DNA of 64,000 bases, from the NCBI GenBank assembly GCA_002292265.1, contig DBBQ01000006.1:46884-110883 (forward strand), in the 5' to 3' direction. A program made the translations under genes and the position numbers. The notes under the pieces are model-generated. The model was not told the DNA's origin. It ran no database searches and saw only the letters and a program-made list of their open reading frames with translations. This document shows positions 47,007 through 55,271 of this stretch, in pieces; the stretch's first letter is position 1; every line of letters starts with the position of its first letter. The DNA comes from Flavobacteriaceae bacterium UBA980 (GTDB taxonomy: Bacteria > Bacteroidota > Bacteroidia > Flavobacteriales > Flavobacteriaceae).

Positions 47007-48908
47007 CTATTGGATTTTTGCGCCTTTGATGATTTCCTCCACCACTTCGGGGTTCAGTAAGGTAGACGTATCACCTAAATTAGAAAAATCGTTACTTGCA
47101 ACCTTCCTCAAAATACGTCTCATAATTTTTCCTGAACGTGTCTTGGGCAAACCTGAAACAATCTGTACCTGATCGGGCTTTGCTATAGGTCCTATTATTT
47201 TCCGAACGGTGTCTTTTATTTCGTCGATTAATCCCGATTCAGTTCTTCCCTCCATATCACAAATTACATAGGCATAGATTCCTTGTCCTTTGATATCGTG
47301 AGGAAACCCTACGACAGCAGACTCAATCACTTTTGGATGTTCATTGATTGCGTTTTCTACCTCTGCAGTTCCCATTCGGTGTCCTGAAACATTCATCACA
47401 TCATCTACCCGGCCCAAAATACGCAAATAACCATCGTGATCTCTCTTGACGCCATCTCCCGTAAAATACATCCCGGGATAGGTAGAAAAATAAGTGTCCT
47501 TACAGCGTTGATGATCACCATAAGTGGTTCGGATCATGGAGGGCCAGGGAAACTTGATGCATAAGTTTCCTTCTACATTATTACCCTTTAGTTCGTTCCC
47601 TTCCGCATCTACGATAATGGGTTGGATCCCGGGGAGGGGAAGAGAAGCATGAGCCGGTTTATTTGGAGTTATGCCCGCCAAAGGAGAGATCATAATACCT
47701 CCTGTTTCTGTTTGCCACCAAGTATCTACTAAAGGACAATTCCCTTTTCCAATGTGGTCGTGATACCAATGCCAGGCTTCTTCATTAATGGGTTCTCCTA
47801 CAGATCCGATTACTTTCAGCGAATCTAATTTGTAAGGCTCCAACGGTTCCAAACCGTGTGCTTGTAATGCGCGAATAGCCGTAGGTGCTGTATAAAATTG
47901 ATTGACTTTATATTTATCAACGATCTCCCAAAATCGTCCTACATGGGGATACGTGGGAACTCCTTCAAACATAAGGGTGGTCGCTCCGCTTAACAGAGGT
48001 CCATAAATGATGTAAGAATGTCCCGTAATCCACCCAATATCTGCTGTACACCAATACACATCGTCCTGATCGTATTGAAATACATTTAAAAAGGAATATT
48101 GAGAATAGACCATATAGCCCCCCGTAGTATGCACCACTCCTTTGGGTTTCCCTGTAGATCCTGAGGTGTAAAGTATAAATAACAAGTCTTCGGAATCCGT
48201 AGTAACTGCTTGGTGTTCTACAGGCTGTCCTTTTATAACATCGTGCCACCAAAGATCTCTACCCGTTTTCATTTGCACCTCTGCTTTTGTGCGCTGACAT
48301 ACAATTACCGTTTCCACACAAGTCGTTTTTTCAAGTGCCTCATCTACCACTGCTTTTACCGAAATATTTTTTGCTCCTCTAAAGTTTCCGTCCGAAGTCA
48401 ACACCATTTTCGCTTGGCAGTCTTCAATCCGATCTGCCAAGGCTGAAGAGGAGAAACCAGCAAAAACTACAGAGTGTACAGCACCAGTGCGCGCACAAGC
48501 AAGCATGGCTATTGCTGCTTCGGGTATCATCGGCATGTAGATGATTACACGGTCTCCTTTTTTTACACCCTCTGCTTCTAAAGCATTTGAAAACTGACAG
48601 GTTTTTTCAAAGAGCTGTCGATAGGACAAGTGAATGGCCTCTTCGTTTGGATCGTTTGGCTCCCAAATAATAGCGGTTTTGTCGCCATGAGTAAAGAGAT
48701 GTTTTTCAAAAATATTTTCAGTGATATTGAGTTTTGCATTTTCAAACCATTTGACATCTGGTCCTTTAAAATCCCAGGACAAAACTCGATCCCAAGATTT
48801 TCGCCAATAAAAAGAAGAGGCTATTCTACTCCAAAATTTTTCGGGCTGATGGATACTTTTTTGGTATTCGTGGAGGTATCCCGAAAGTGATTGTATTTTT
48901 TGATTCAT
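47007..48908 (-). CDS. acs: Acetyl-CoA synthetase (AMP-forming)
   Basis: Converts acetate, ATP and CoA to acetyl-CoA. The 633-residue protein has YTSGSTGKPKGVVHT (ATP/AMP-binding core), WWQTETGG, and the C-terminal PKTRSGKIMRR with the catalytic lysine that is acetylated in relatives. It is followed upstream by the symporter genes on the same strand, an acetate-uptake and activation unit. Confidence 0.96.
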   Translation of the reverse strand: MNQKIQSLSGYLHEYQKSIHQPEKFWSRIASSFYWRKSWDRVLSWDFKGPDVKWFENAKLNITENIFEKHLFTHGDKTAIIWEPNDPNEEAIHLSYRQLFEKTCQFSNALEAEGVKKGDRVIIYMPMIPEAAIAMLACARTGAVHSVVFAGFSSSALADRIEDCQAKMVLTSDGNFRGAKNISVKAVVDEALEKTTCVETVIVCQRTKAEVQMKTGRDLWWHDVIKGQPVEHQAVTTDSEDLLFILYTSGSTGKPKGVVHTTGGYMVYSQYSFLNVFQYDQDDVYWCTADIGWITGHSYIIYGPLLSGATTLMFEGVPTYPHVGRFWEIVDKYKVNQFYTAPTAIRALQAHGLEPLEPYKLDSLKVIGSVGEPINEEAWHWYHDHIGKGNCPLVDTWWQTETGGIMISPLAGITPNKPAHASLPLPGIQPIIVDAEGNELKGNNVEGNLCIKFPWPSMIRTTYGDHQRCKDTYFSTYPGMYFTGDGVKRDHDGYLRILGRVDDVMNVSGHRMGTAEVENAINEHPKVIESAVVGFPHDIKGQGIYAYVICDMEGRTESGLIDEIKDTVRKIIGPIAKPDQVQIVSGLPKTRSGKIMRRILRKVASNDFSNLGDTSTLLNPEVVEEIIKGAKIQ

Positions 48909-48928
48909 AACGCTTTACTTTAATACGG

Positions 48929-50626
48929 TTAATGTAGGGTCGCATCGGGAGTTTCTGATCCTCTCGGAGTACGAATGCGTTCAGTAAGTTCCTGAACTTC
49001 TTTTGGAGGGGATGCAGTAAAACGAGAAACCGAAATTGCTACTATAAAATTAATGAACATTCCCAAGGTACCTATTCCTTCTGGAGAAATTCCCCACCAA
49101 AAATCTTCCGGGAGTCCTGAACCACCCAGCTGAGGTTTAAAATATAGGATGTAGGAAGTGGTAAATACGATGCCAATAATCATTCCTGAGATGGCCCCTT
49201 CTCGATTCATACGTTTGTCAAAAATCCCTAAAATAATGGCTGGGAAAAAAGAGGAGGCAGCCAAACCAAAAGCCAAGGCTACGACTTGAGCTACAAAGCC
49301 TGGGGGATTCATTCCTGCCAATCCCGCTGCTACAACCGCCACAGCAATAGCGACTCGAGCTGCATAAAGCTCTCCTTTTTCGCTGATGTTGGGGCGTAAA
49401 TAGTTTTTCAATAGATCGTGAGAAATCGAGGTAGAAATCACAAGTAAGAGTCCTGCAGCAGTAGAGAGTGCCGCGGCCAAACCACCTGCTACAACCAGAC
49501 CGATTACCCAAGGAGGGAGATTTGCGATCTCTGGATTTGCCAGTACAATAATGTCTCGATCTACAGTTAATTCGTTTAAATTGGCTTCTGCTACATATTG
49601 AATTTTCCCATCGTTATTTTTGTCTTCAAAAGTGAGTAAGCCTGTGTTCTCCCAATTAGTAAACCACTCCGGAACATCACTGTATGGGGTTTCAGATAAG
49701 GTATTGATCAAGTTGGTTCTTGCAAAAACGGCAACGGCAGGAGCTGTGGTGTAAACGATTGCTATAAACAAAAGTGCCCAGCCCGCAGAAATACGCGCAT
49801 CTTTCACTCTAGGAACTGTAAAAAACCGAACAATAACATGAGGTAAACCCGCTGTACCAAACATGAGGGCTGCAGTGATAAAAAACATATTTACCAAGTT
49901 GCCTTTATTTATAGAGGTATAGGCATCAAAGCCTAGATCCACTGAAATTTGATTGAGCTTTTCGAGTAGGTAAACACCATCGGTACCTTTGGATCCAAAG
50001 CCCACTTGAGGTATTGGATTTCCTGTCATTTGTAAGGAAATGAAAATTGCAGGAACCGTAAATGCAAAAAGTAAAACACAAAACTGAGCTACCTGGGTAT
50101 AGGTTATCCCTTTCATTCCACCCAATACAGCATAAAAAAAGACAATCCCAATACCGATCAGTACCCCCGTATCAAAAGGCACATTCAGAAAGCGTGCAAA
50201 GGCTACTCCCACCCCTTTCATTTGACCTACCACATAAGTAAAGGATACAAAAAGAGCACAGATAAGGGCGACAAGGCGAGCATTTTTGGAATAATAGCGT
50301 TCCCCTATAAAATCTGGAACTGTAAATTTTCCAAATTTCCTGAGGTAGGGTGCTAATAAAAGGGCTAAAAGCACATAACCTCCTGTCCACCCCATCAAAT
50401 ATTGTCCCCCGGAGTAACCCATAAAAGCGATAAGACCCGCCATGGATAAAAAAGAAGCAGCTGACATCCAGTCTGCTGCCGTAGCCATTCCGTTTGCAAT
50501 CGGATTTATTCCTCCTCCGGCAACATAAAATTCTTTTGTAGATCCTGCTCTTGAAAGGATTGCAATCACTATGTATATAAAAAAGGTGACACCTACCAAA
50601 AGGTAGGTCCATGTTTGAGCACTCAT
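48929..50626 (-). CDS. Sodium:solute symporter (acetate-type, partner of DUF4212)
   Basis: SSS-family membrane transporter of 565 residues with about 13 membrane segments. GGGINPIANGMATAADWMSAASFLSMAG is the SSS opening and a soluble insert near residue 330 (DKNNDGKIQYVAEA) looks like a calcium-binding loop. With the small DUF4212 subunit directly upstream and acs directly downstream, transport of acetate or a similar monocarboxylate is likely. Confidence 0.9.
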   Translation of the reverse strand: MSAQTWTYLLVGVTFFIYIVIAILSRAGSTKEFYVAGGGINPIANGMATAADWMSAASFLSMAGLIAFMGYSGGQYLMGWTGGYVLLALLLAPYLRKFGKFTVPDFIGERYYSKNARLVALICALFVSFTYVVGQMKGVGVAFARFLNVPFDTGVLIGIGIVFFYAVLGGMKGITYTQVAQFCVLLFAFTVPAIFISLQMTGNPIPQVGFGSKGTDGVYLLEKLNQISVDLGFDAYTSINKGNLVNMFFITAALMFGTAGLPHVIVRFFTVPRVKDARISAGWALLFIAIVYTTAPAVAVFARTNLINTLSETPYSDVPEWFTNWENTGLLTFEDKNNDGKIQYVAEANLNELTVDRDIIVLANPEIANLPPWVIGLVVAGGLAAALSTAAGLLLVISTSISHDLLKNYLRPNISEKGELYAARVAIAVAVVAAGLAGMNPPGFVAQVVALAFGLAASSFFPAIILGIFDKRMNREGAISGMIIGIVFTTSYILYFKPQLGGSGLPEDFWWGISPEGIGTLGMFINFIVAISVSRFTASPPKEVQELTERIRTPRGSETPDATLH

Positions 50627-50638
50627 ATTCTAAAAATT

Positions 50639-50893
50639 TTAAATTTCATCGACATCGAATTTTTTGTCGAGTTTGTTCATTAAATAGACGTAAACGAAAA
50701 TTAATAATACAAAGGAGTAAATAGCTCCTTGGTGAGCAAACCAAAATCCAAGTGGAAATCCACCTATTTGAAATTTATTTAAGGTTTCTGCGAAGAGAAT
50801 TCCGCATCCAAAAGAGACCGAAAACCAAATAAGAAGTAATACTCCTAAATATTTTAAATTGGTATTCCAATAGGTAGTTGAAGATTTACTCAT
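50639..50893 (-). CDS. DUF4212 small symporter subunit
   Basis: An 84-residue protein with two membrane segments (about residues 13-35 and 48-70). The family is nearly always found immediately upstream of a sodium:solute symporter and is thought to be its small subunit. The gap to the symporter is 12 bases, and the same direction supports one transcript. Confidence 0.9.
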   Translation of the reverse strand: MSKSSTTYWNTNLKYLGVLLLIWFSVSFGCGILFAETLNKFQIGGFPLGFWFAHQGAIYSFVLLIFVYVYLMNKLDKKFDVDEI

Positions 50894-50950
50894 ATTTAAA
50901 AATAATCAATATTTATAACCTAGACAGGGTTGTTTCAACTGAATAAAAAA

Positions 50951-51328
50951 TCAATACGGTATTTCGGACCTGAAAGTTCTGTTAAACCAATTGTAAGTTC
51001 GTTCGCTGAATAACGTTTTAGAATCGCTCGAATTTGGGAAAGGAGATTTAACCAAATACTGAATTGGAAGTGCAGCACCCCTATTATTTTTTAGAGTTAC
51101 TGTAAATTTTAAATCCTTTTTGTTCATTTTCTCAGCTTCAACAAACTCTAGAATATCCTTTGTTATTTTTCTGAGAAGCAAACTCGATTCTAAATGATAA
51201 TACTCTGAATCGTTCGAAGTTTGAAAAGTGAGTTCCGAAACATAATTTAAAACTACCGTTTCATTTTGAGCCCAGCTTGAAAAAAATGAAAACAAACCCA
51301 AGGCTATTAAAAGTACAAATCGATTCAT
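50951..51328 (-). CDS. Small secreted protein, unknown
   Basis: A 125-residue protein with a clear signal peptide (FVLLIALGLFSFFSSWAQ). The mature part is about 105 residues with no recognised domain. The segment PIQYLVKSPFPNSS and a C-terminal SERTYNWFNRTFRSEIPY are notable only for their aromatics. Possibly periplasmic. Confidence 0.6.
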   Translation of the reverse strand: MNRFVLLIALGLFSFFSSWAQNETVVLNYVSELTFQTSNDSEYYHLESSLLLRKITKDILEFVEAEKMNKKDLKFTVTLKNNRGAALPIQYLVKSPFPNSSDSKTLFSERTYNWFNRTFRSEIPY

Positions 51329-51792
51329 GGTCTAAAACTTGAAAGTGAAATTCTAAAGAAAGAAAACAATCCTAATCCTTAGTAAAAAAATATTTAATCC
51401 TTAGCTAAAAGAATCTAAAAACCATACACATCCCAACATCTGAATGTAAGGGTGAACTAAGTAATATTTTTTTGATTGATTCATTCGATTTTGATTAATA
51501 AATTGAAATTAGTCGAGTTTTTTTTAAAAGACCCTATGTTGTACCAACAACTGTTACTTTTTTTAGCACAATTTCAAAAACCTTAAACAAAATCAACCTG
51601 AAATGAGTCAAAAAGAGCATTTAGACCCACAGACGTTGGGTTCAGAAATATTTTAACGTATACGGTTGAGGAAAAGAATTATCCGTTTTTTAGGAATATT
51701 AGAGAATACAATACCACAATAAGTAATAAGAATTGAAGATATAACTAGTTCTACTGATAAATCTCTACTTTCATATTAGAAAACCATAAATA
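51329..51792. other. Gene-free stretch
   Basis: 464 AT-rich bases between divergent genes. An ATG at 51603 opens an 18-codon frame (MSQKEHLDPQTLGSEIF) closed by TAA at 51654; the same frame then continues 21 codons to another TAA at 51720. Otherwise only promoter-like AT runs are seen. Confidence 0.3.
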
Positions 51793-52287
51793 ATGAGTTT
51801 AAAAAAATCTTACCCTTTAGCTAGTTTCGATGTTCACTTAGACAACTTTCGACATTTGAGTGACACGTTTAGAAAAAACAATGACATCTCTCGTTTGATC
51901 AATGTTCTGGATGAAAATTTTTGGACATTAGATTTAACAAATATGGTTTTCCATGAGGATTATGACGCATTAGTTCTAACAGATCAAAATCAAAAAATTA
52001 AATGGGTTAGTAATGGGTTCTCCGAGATGACCGGCTACACTAAAAAATTTGCACTGGGTAAAAGACCCGCTTTTTTGCAAGGAGTTAAGACTTCAATTAA
52101 AGTCAAAAAACAAATTCGAAAAGAGTTAAAAACAAACAATACCTTTGAAGGTAGTTTAATCAATTACAAGAAGAACGGTGAAGAATACAACTGTAAAATT
52201 AAAATTTTACCTCTTTACAACTCCAATAAAAAGCTAGAATACTTTTTAGCTATTGAAAAAGAAATACCTGTGGTTTGTCAACAATAG
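51793..52287 (+). CDS. LOV-like PAS-domain protein lacking the photoactive cysteine
   Basis: A 164-residue single PAS-domain protein with no output domain. The segment WVSNGFSEMTGYTKKFALGK and RPAFLQG (residues 71-97) follow the LOV layout, but the GxNCRFLQ motif reads GKRPAFLQG with Pro92 where LOV domains have cysteine. So blue-light adduct chemistry is not expected; a flavin or other ligand may still bind. Partners unknown. Confidence 0.75.
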   Translation: MSLKKSYPLASFDVHLDNFRHLSDTFRKNNDISRLINVLDENFWTLDLTNMVFHEDYDALVLTDQNQKIKWVSNGFSEMTGYTKKFALGKRPAFLQGVKTSIKVKKQIRKELKTNNTFEGSLINYKKNGEEYNCKIKILPLYNSNKKLEYFLAIEKEIPVVCQQ

Positions 52288-52311
52288 AATCCTAGCTACC
52301 CAAATCTCTGT

Positions 52312-52422
52312 TTAAAATTCGTTTCTTTTTTTGACATTTTGTATAATTGTTTCTTGTGCTATTTGTCTTGATAAAACCGCATTGGTTCTAAAACGTTCTG
52401 CACTCACAGATTTCTTTGTCAT
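52312..52422 (-). CDS. Candidate small basic protein (36 residues)
   Basis: ATG at 52422, TAA at 52312. The peptide is rich in Lys/Arg/Gln (KKSVSAERFRTNAVLSRQ, then VKKRNEF). No family is recognised. It sits in the 273-base gap between the PAS gene and the DoxX-like pair. Codon use looks like a real small gene but there is no independent support. Confidence 0.3.
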   Translation of the reverse strand: MTKKSVSAERFRTNAVLSRQIAQETIIQNVKKRNEF

Positions 52423-52560
52423 TGAGACTTGGAATACCTAAAAGATCAGATGAGTTTAATTTTCATTGTATAAGTAGGCTCTAAACTTGTTATTTTGCTA
52501 AGGCAAAAAAATTGAGTGGCAGTTAACTCCAGTTTAATAAGAAACCTAACTGATTAAAAA

Positions 52561-52899
52561 CTAAAACGTAGAATTGATCAAAATCAAAAAGTTCAAAACG
52601 GCGTAAAATAAAGCAGGGATCATCAGCAAGGGTTGATCACCAATTTTAATCCGTACTCCTACGGCTGAAAGCATGAGTAACATCAAAGAACCTGCGGAAA
52701 GGGGTACAAGCACTCTGATATAGAGACCCGTTAGTAAACCTAGACCTCCTATGAATTGAAGTGCCCCGATGAGATAACGTTGGTCTTCATACCCCCATCG
52801 TTTGTATTCCAAACTCATTTTTTTAGAAAAAAAAGAGGTAATCCCATAGAAAATAAAGGATAACCCGGAAATGAGAATAAGGATAAGGTCCAGATCCAT
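52561..52899 (-). CDS. DoxX-like membrane protein
   Basis: A 112-residue protein with four membrane segments. GALQFIGGLGLLTGLY matches the DoxX-like family core. The role of this family is unsettled, often respiratory or redox related. It is the second gene of a pair with 52903-53247, three bases apart. Confidence 0.75.
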   Translation of the reverse strand: MDLDLILILISGLSFIFYGITSFFSKKMSLEYKRWGYEDQRYLIGALQFIGGLGLLTGLYIRVLVPLSAGSLMLLMLSAVGVRIKIGDQPLLMIPALFYAVLNFLILINSTF

Positions 52900-52902
52900 T
52901 AG

Positions 52903-53247
52903 TTAAATCAGACCTGCATCAACAGCGGCTACAAAAAGAGATAATAGCAGAAGTAAAAATGAGGGTACGTATTTAATAAATGGGTTTTGAACTTTGATAT
53001 GTGCTATTTGGGCACAAACCATCAAAAAAGCCATTAATAAAGCCGAGACTAAAACAACCGCTTTAAAGAAAATACCTACTACTAATAAAGTTGCTAGTGA
53101 AATTTTTGAAGCTCCTACCATATTGCGAGTTAAATCCGACAAGCCATATTGCTTGAACTCCTCAACAATATTGTCAAAACGAAAGACCCAAACAATTACG
53201 ATAGATCCTGCTATGACAAGTTGTGCTAAAATTGCAATGTTTTCCAT
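52903..53247 (-). CDS. DoxX-like membrane protein (second of a tandem pair)
   Basis: A 114-residue four-helix membrane protein with the same size and topology as its neighbour. FKQYGLSDLTRNMVGASKI parallels YKRWGYEDQRYLIGALQFI in the next gene, so the two look like an ancient tandem duplication and may form a heterodimer. Confidence 0.7.
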   Translation of the reverse strand: MENIAILAQLVIAGSIVIVWVFRFDNIVEEFKQYGLSDLTRNMVGASKISLATLLVVGIFFKAVVLVSALLMAFLMVCAQIAHIKVQNPFIKYVPSFLLLLLSLFVAAVDAGLI

Positions 53248-53332
53248 GAATTAAATATAAGCTATTTATGCTACAATTCAATTAAGTTTCGTTAAATCGA
53301 GTGAAAAAATAAACGGATAGAGGTAAAAAGTA

Positions 53333-53360
53333 AAAGGTTCCCAATCTCTTGGGAACCTTT
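53333..53360 (-). terminator. Intrinsic terminator of the tRNA-Val transcript
   Basis: Perfect 12-base stem AAAGGTTCCCAA / TTGGGAACCTTT with a four-base loop, immediately 3' of the tRNA on the minus strand, followed by T residues. Confidence 0.8.
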
Positions 53361-53361
53361 G

Positions 53362-53436
53362 TGGGTGTTGAGGGATTCGAACCCCCGACTTCTACCCTGT
53401 CAAGGTAGCGCTCTAAACCAACTGAGCTAAACACCC
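53362..53436 (-). tRNA. tRNA-Val (anticodon GAC)
   Basis: Full cloverleaf of 75 bases: acceptor GGGTGTT/AACACCC, D stem GCTC/GAGC, anticodon stem CTACC/GGTAG with loop TTGACAG, T stem GGGGG/CCCTC with TTCGAAT loop, discriminator A. CCA is not encoded. A TATATTTG promoter box lies about 58 bases upstream. Confidence 0.95.
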
Positions 53437-53493
53437 GTTTGGGTTTACCTCTTATTAACATATCTATCGTGCCCAGATGTTTTAAGAGGCGAA

Positions 53494-53501
53494 CAAATAT
53501 A
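53494..53501 (-). promoter_or_regulatory. tRNA-Val promoter, -7 element TATATTTG
   Basis: TAnnTTTG match ahead of the tRNA, with TTG a short 15 bases further upstream. Confidence 0.45.
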
Positions 53502-53589
53502 TTACTATTTTTTAGACAACTCATACCTCAACTTATAATACTCTGATGCATTTATTCTCTTCCCTAAATATAGGAATTGCACCTTACCA

Positions 53590-54172
53590 TTAACTACTTT
53601 CTTCGTGAGTTTTGACATACTTAATATTATTATTTTGAATGCGAAATAAATCTACGCCTGTATCGGTTTGATAGAAAACCTCTGTGAACTCGAACTCGTA
53701 GGCATTTAATCTAGTATTACAATAATCTTCTAGCGTATTTGTTTTGATTAGTTCTTTCAGATAGTTAGCAAATACATTTGTTTGTAGCATTATAGCGTAG
53801 CACTCCTTACAATATCCCTCTTCATCCAACTCCATTTACTTGCAGGACTAAATGAGGATAGAATACGTTAGAATCATTAGTGCTGTTTAGTATGCAATGT
53901 ATTTGACTGTTAGGTTGGCTTATATGGTGTCCAATAGTGAGCCTTTTAGAGAACTTCTTGTATTGTGGTTTACGTATCCTTAAAGCTACTCCTGATAGTC
54001 CTCTATCAAACTGTAGGATTGCATCAACTCCTGACCTTTTATCCATCGGTGTTCGTGATATATCAAATACCCTACTTGCACCTGTTAGTTCTTCTATTAA
54101 AGCACTATTGTTCTCTACAAAGTTTTCTTCATACCGATTACGTTCTTCAAAATCGTAGTTATAGTTCTTCAT
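53590..54172 (-). pseudogene. Split gene of phage/plasmid flavour, +1 shift at 53824-53830
   Basis: Two overlapping minus ORFs, 54172-53822 (116 residues) and 53835-53590 (81 residues), read as one protein if one base is skipped: ...VLQVNGV then DEEGYCKECYAI. The first half has DKRSGVDAILQF and GVALRIRKPQYKKF, a layout that recalls PD-(D/E)XK-like nucleases of phages, but the catalytic triad is not certain. The second ORF alone begins inside the end of the first. It may be a decayed gene, a programmed shift, or two overlapping genes. No family recognised. Confidence 0.5.
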
Positions 54173-54275
54173 TAACTATTTAATAATTTTAAATGTGATA
54201 AAAATCACGCTCCGCTAAAGTTTTTTGGTATAAATTCACCAAAGTTTTTATCATAAACCAATTTGTTTTTTTTTG

Positions 54276-54307
54276 AAACCGTCTGATTTCTATTAGACGG
54301 TTTTTTT
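54276..54307 (+). terminator. Hairpin terminator on plus strand
   Basis: Perfect 9-base stem AAACCGTCT / AGACGGTTT with a ten-base loop, then a seven-T run. No plus-strand gene precedes it. Confidence 0.7.
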
Positions 54308-54308
54308 G

Positions 54309-54324
54309 TGTAACCTATGTTACA
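54309..54324. promoter_or_regulatory. Palindrome TGTAAC-N4-GTTACA
   Basis: Perfect 6-base inverted repeat beside the terminator. Operator-like, but no regulator is identified. Confidence 0.3.
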
Positions 54325-54395
54325 GAGTATTTTTATTTATAATTGTAATTTTAATTTATCAATTCCTTGATTACGAATTGGTTTATGATTAATAT

Positions 54396-54427
54396 GCCTT
54401 TGGGACTATCTCCTGAAGGCTTTTTTT
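54396..54427 (+). terminator. Second hairpin terminator on plus strand
   Basis: About ten base pairs (two of them G-U) in GCCTTTGGGA / TCTCCTGAAGGC, loop CTATC, then seven T. It overlaps the 3' end of the minus ORF ending at 54406. Confidence 0.55.
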
Positions 54428-54609
54428 ATTTCAAACAATCTTCTAAACCTGCTACTCAAATCAAGGTGTATTGAACTAATCCTTTGAATATTTTCGTTTC
54501 TATCGGTGTACCAAGCAGCCTCTCCTTTATATCCGTACTTGTCTTTATACACTTCCTGCTTTACAATATGTATCCAATCTTCTTTAGGTGTAATCAACAC
54601 TCTTTCCAT
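54406..54609 (-). CDS. Small ORF, unknown (accessory region)
   Basis: A 67-residue basic protein from ATG 54609 (MERVLITPKEDWIHIVKQEV, then YKDKYGYKGEAAWYTDRNEN). A GTG four codons upstream is possible. It overlaps by 26 bases the end of the unannotated frame at 54584-54754. The last codons run into a terminator hairpin. No family recognised; probably mobile-element DNA. Confidence 0.45.
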   Translation of the reverse strand: MERVLITPKEDWIHIVKQEVYKDKYGYKGEAAWYTDRNENIQRISSIHLDLSSRFRRLFEIKKAFRR

Positions 54610-54754
54610 TATAATGAACACTCTCTACTTTAACGTTGGTGTATTCGTATCTAACTCCCATTCTATCTATATGAGTAGCAAACAAACCAAAAGGGTCACT
54701 AATACGAATAATAGCTGCTTTGTGGCTCTTTGAATACCCATCTTCTTCTTGGGA
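54584..54754 (-). other. Open frame directly after the stop of the 94-residue ORF
   Basis: 56 sense codons with no near ATG begin right after the TAA at 54757-54755 in the same frame: SQEEDGYSKSHKAAIIRISD, then PFGLFATHIDRMGVRYEYTN and a TAA at 54584. It looks protein-like, so either the stop is recent, or it is read through, or a non-ATG start is used. Confidence 0.4.
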
Positions 54755-55039
54755 TTAAGCCAATCCCTTGTCTCCTGTATAAGTTCCGATTCCAAGTTCT
54801 CTGTGAATATTTCTTTCTATATCCTTTTCGTCACTATCAATCAACCACTCTAAATTTTCGCTAACATCAAATGAAGTTTGTTGTTTCACATCTTGTAGTT
54901 TAGGCATCACGAAAGGCTGAATGGCTTTTAGGTAAGCTATCTTTTGATTGTCAGAGAGTAAATCAACATCGATGCTGTCAAGTAAATGATTGGTTAGCAT
55001 CTCAATCTTTTTCTTTGCTTCTTTAACTTCTTTGCTCAT
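54755..55039 (-). CDS. Small ORF, unknown (accessory region, terminase-small-subunit-like size)
   Basis: A 94-residue mostly helical protein (KEVKEAKKKIEMLTNHLLDS, LSDNQKIAYLKAIQPFVMPK). Size and helical pattern suit small phage proteins, but I do not recognise a family. ATG 55039 lies 16 bases inside the upstream 54-residue ORF, so translation may be coupled. Confidence 0.5.
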   Translation of the reverse strand: MSKEVKEAKKKIEMLTNHLLDSIDVDLLSDNQKIAYLKAIQPFVMPKLQDVKQQTSFDVSENLEWLIDSDEKDIERNIHRELGIGTYTGDKGLA

Positions 55040-55188
55040 ACTGTATAATTTCTAATGAATCAGGGTCGTTTACTATCATCTTTACAAATGACCTCAACAC
55101 CACGTCTGCTCTTGTTTGTGTCTTTAGTCCAATTAAGCGTCTTAACTTATTTACTTCGGTCTTTGTCAAGTCTATTTCTATCTTCATC
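55024..55188 (-). CDS. Short ribbon-helix-helix-like ORF
   Basis: A 54-residue ORF (MKIEIDLTKTEVNKLRRLIG, then LKTQTRADVVLRSFVKMIVN) that ends in EQRS. A beta-strand-like start followed by two helices resembles ribbon-helix-helix DNA-binding proteins common in plasmids and phages. It overlaps the next ORF by 16 bases and would be the first gene of this minus-strand set. Inference from pattern only. Confidence 0.45.
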
Positions 55189-55271
55189 TTGATGAAGTAA
55201 AATTGCAGTATTTGTTTTTCTTTAGATATGTTTTCAAACCTTTAATATTGTGCAACTTTTCATTCAAAATT

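Noticed and set aside
51603-51722. Small ORF in the gap before the PAS gene
   Set aside because: Interrupted by a TAA after 17 codons and has no recognisable content; probably chance.
53362-53436. tRNA-Val as an attachment site
   Set aside because: The accessory stretch lies on the 5' side of the tRNA, and no repeat of the tRNA 3' end is seen at its far side; an att site cannot be shown.
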